DNA of 6,689 bases from Aquisalimonas sp. (GTDB lineage Bacteria; Pseudomonadota; Gammaproteobacteria; Nitrococcales; Aquisalimonadaceae), in NCBI GenBank assembly GCA_007127625.1, contig SKYZ01000058.1:1-6689 (forward strand), written 5' to 3'. The notes under the pieces were generated by a model. The model searched no databases and was not told the origin of the DNA. It saw only the letters and a list, made by a program, of their open reading frames with translations. Positions 6,350 to 6,689 of the stretch are shown in pieces. A program made the position numbers and the translations under genes. The first letter of the stretch is position 1. Each line of letters begins with the position of its first letter.

Positions 6350-6689
6350 GTTGGACCTCGTTGATAAAGCTCGCCATGCGCCGCGCGTCCTTGACGCCCG
6401 GCGCGCTCTCGACGCCACTGCTGACATCCACCGCCCATGGACGCACCTGGCTTACGGCGTCGGCCACGTTGTCCGGCGTCAGACCACCGGCAAGGATCAG
6501 CGGCCGGCCAAGGAGATCGGGAATCGCCCTCCAATCGAAGACAACGCCACTGCCGCCCTGTTCCCCGACGCCATGACTGTCCAGGAGAAAGCCGACGGCC
6601 TGCTCATGGGCGCCAAGTACTTGCTCGGGCCGGGATCCGCCCCCCATGGGCACCGCCTTGATGTAGGGACGACCGAACCCCGTGCAGTA
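6312..6689 (-). CDS. trpF: Phosphoribosylanthranilate isomerase, C-terminal part (cut by window edge)
   Basis: TrpF converts phosphoribosylanthranilate to the carboxyphenylamino-deoxyribulose phosphate by an Amadori rearrangement, two steps before tryptophan synthase. The visible 125 residues are the C-terminal part of the TIM barrel; about 80 N-terminal residues lie beyond the right edge. Counting from the first visible residue: FGRPYIKAV at 5-13, LLDS at 35-38 followed by GGSG at 45-48, FDW at 51-53, AGGLTPDNV at 67-75 and DVSSGVES at 88-95, which binds phosphate and substrate. The frame is open to the window edge, so the internal GTG and ATG at 6653 and 6647 are not the start. It is a stand-alone gene, not fused to trpC as in E. 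coli, and runs into trpB with a 38-nt overlap. Confidence 0.95.
   Translation of the reverse strand, partial: YCTGFGRPYIKAVPMGGGSRPEQVLGAHEQAVGFLLDSHGVGEQGGSGVVFDWRAIPDLLGRPLILAGGLTPDNVADAVSQVRPWAVDVSSGVESAPGVKDARRMASFINEVQRVQHERSNTAAD
6355..6359 (-). promoter_or_regulatory. Ribosome binding site deciding the trpB GTG start
   Basis: GAGGT on the minus strand stands 5 nt before the GTG at 6349-6347, inside the coding sequence of trpF. It favours this GTG over the ATG at 6427, which would add 26 residues foreign to the family. Confidence 0.7.

Noticed and set aside
5243..6364. 373-codon open frame on the plus strand, antisense to trpB
   Set aside because: It lies within a clear trpB and its translation has no recognisable family or natural composition (rich in Gly, His, Val, Arg). 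High GC content keeps the complementary frame free of stops.

Overview
This window is a stretch of ordinary, tightly packed housekeeping DNA from a high-GC gammaproteobacterium. All eight genes lie on the minus strand and are read from the right end of the window to the left: trpF (cut by the right edge), trpB, trpA, accD, folC, a dedD-type SPOR protein gene, cvpA and purF (cut by the left edge). The AccD, FolC, DedD, CvpA and PurF block in this order is a known gammaproteobacterial cluster (E. coli has accD-folC-dedD-cvpA-purF). The trpFBA genes directly ahead of accD are an arrangement known from other gammaproteobacteria. The acidic, lysine-free CvpA and the very acidic DedD linker hint at a halophilic or haloalkaliphilic lineage, perhaps near Ectothiorhodospiraceae or Halomonadaceae. 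That placement is inference only.

Layout in transcription order. At 6689-4299, trpF, trpB and trpA overlap end to start (38 nt, then a 4-nt GTGA overlap) and encode the last steps of tryptophan synthesis. A 68-nt gap with self-complementary GC-rich elements separates trpA from accD (4230-3316), the carboxyltransferase beta subunit of acetyl-CoA carboxylase. folC (3311-2040) begins 4 nt after the accD stop. A 62-nt gap with an 8-bp hairpin leads to dedD (1977-1342), which uses a TTG start with a strong ribosome binding site. A 100-nt gap, the largest in the window, separates dedD from cvpA (1241-645). A 59-nt gap then leads to purF (585 leftwards).

The genes connect central biosynthesis (tryptophan, malonyl-CoA for fatty acids, folate polyglutamates, the first purine step) with two envelope proteins (DedD at the septum, CvpA in the inner membrane). 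FolC and PurF are linked metabolically because purine synthesis uses folate one-carbon carriers. Four of the seven genes with visible starts begin with GTG or TTG, and several starts depend on coupling to the gene before.

I looked for an undescribed system and did not find one. There are no mobile elements, CRISPR arrays, RNA genes or unexplained ORFs. The points worth a second look are small: junction hairpins, an off-distance perfect Shine-Dalgarno sequence in the accD tail, non-ATG starts, and the acidic extensions of DedD and CvpA.
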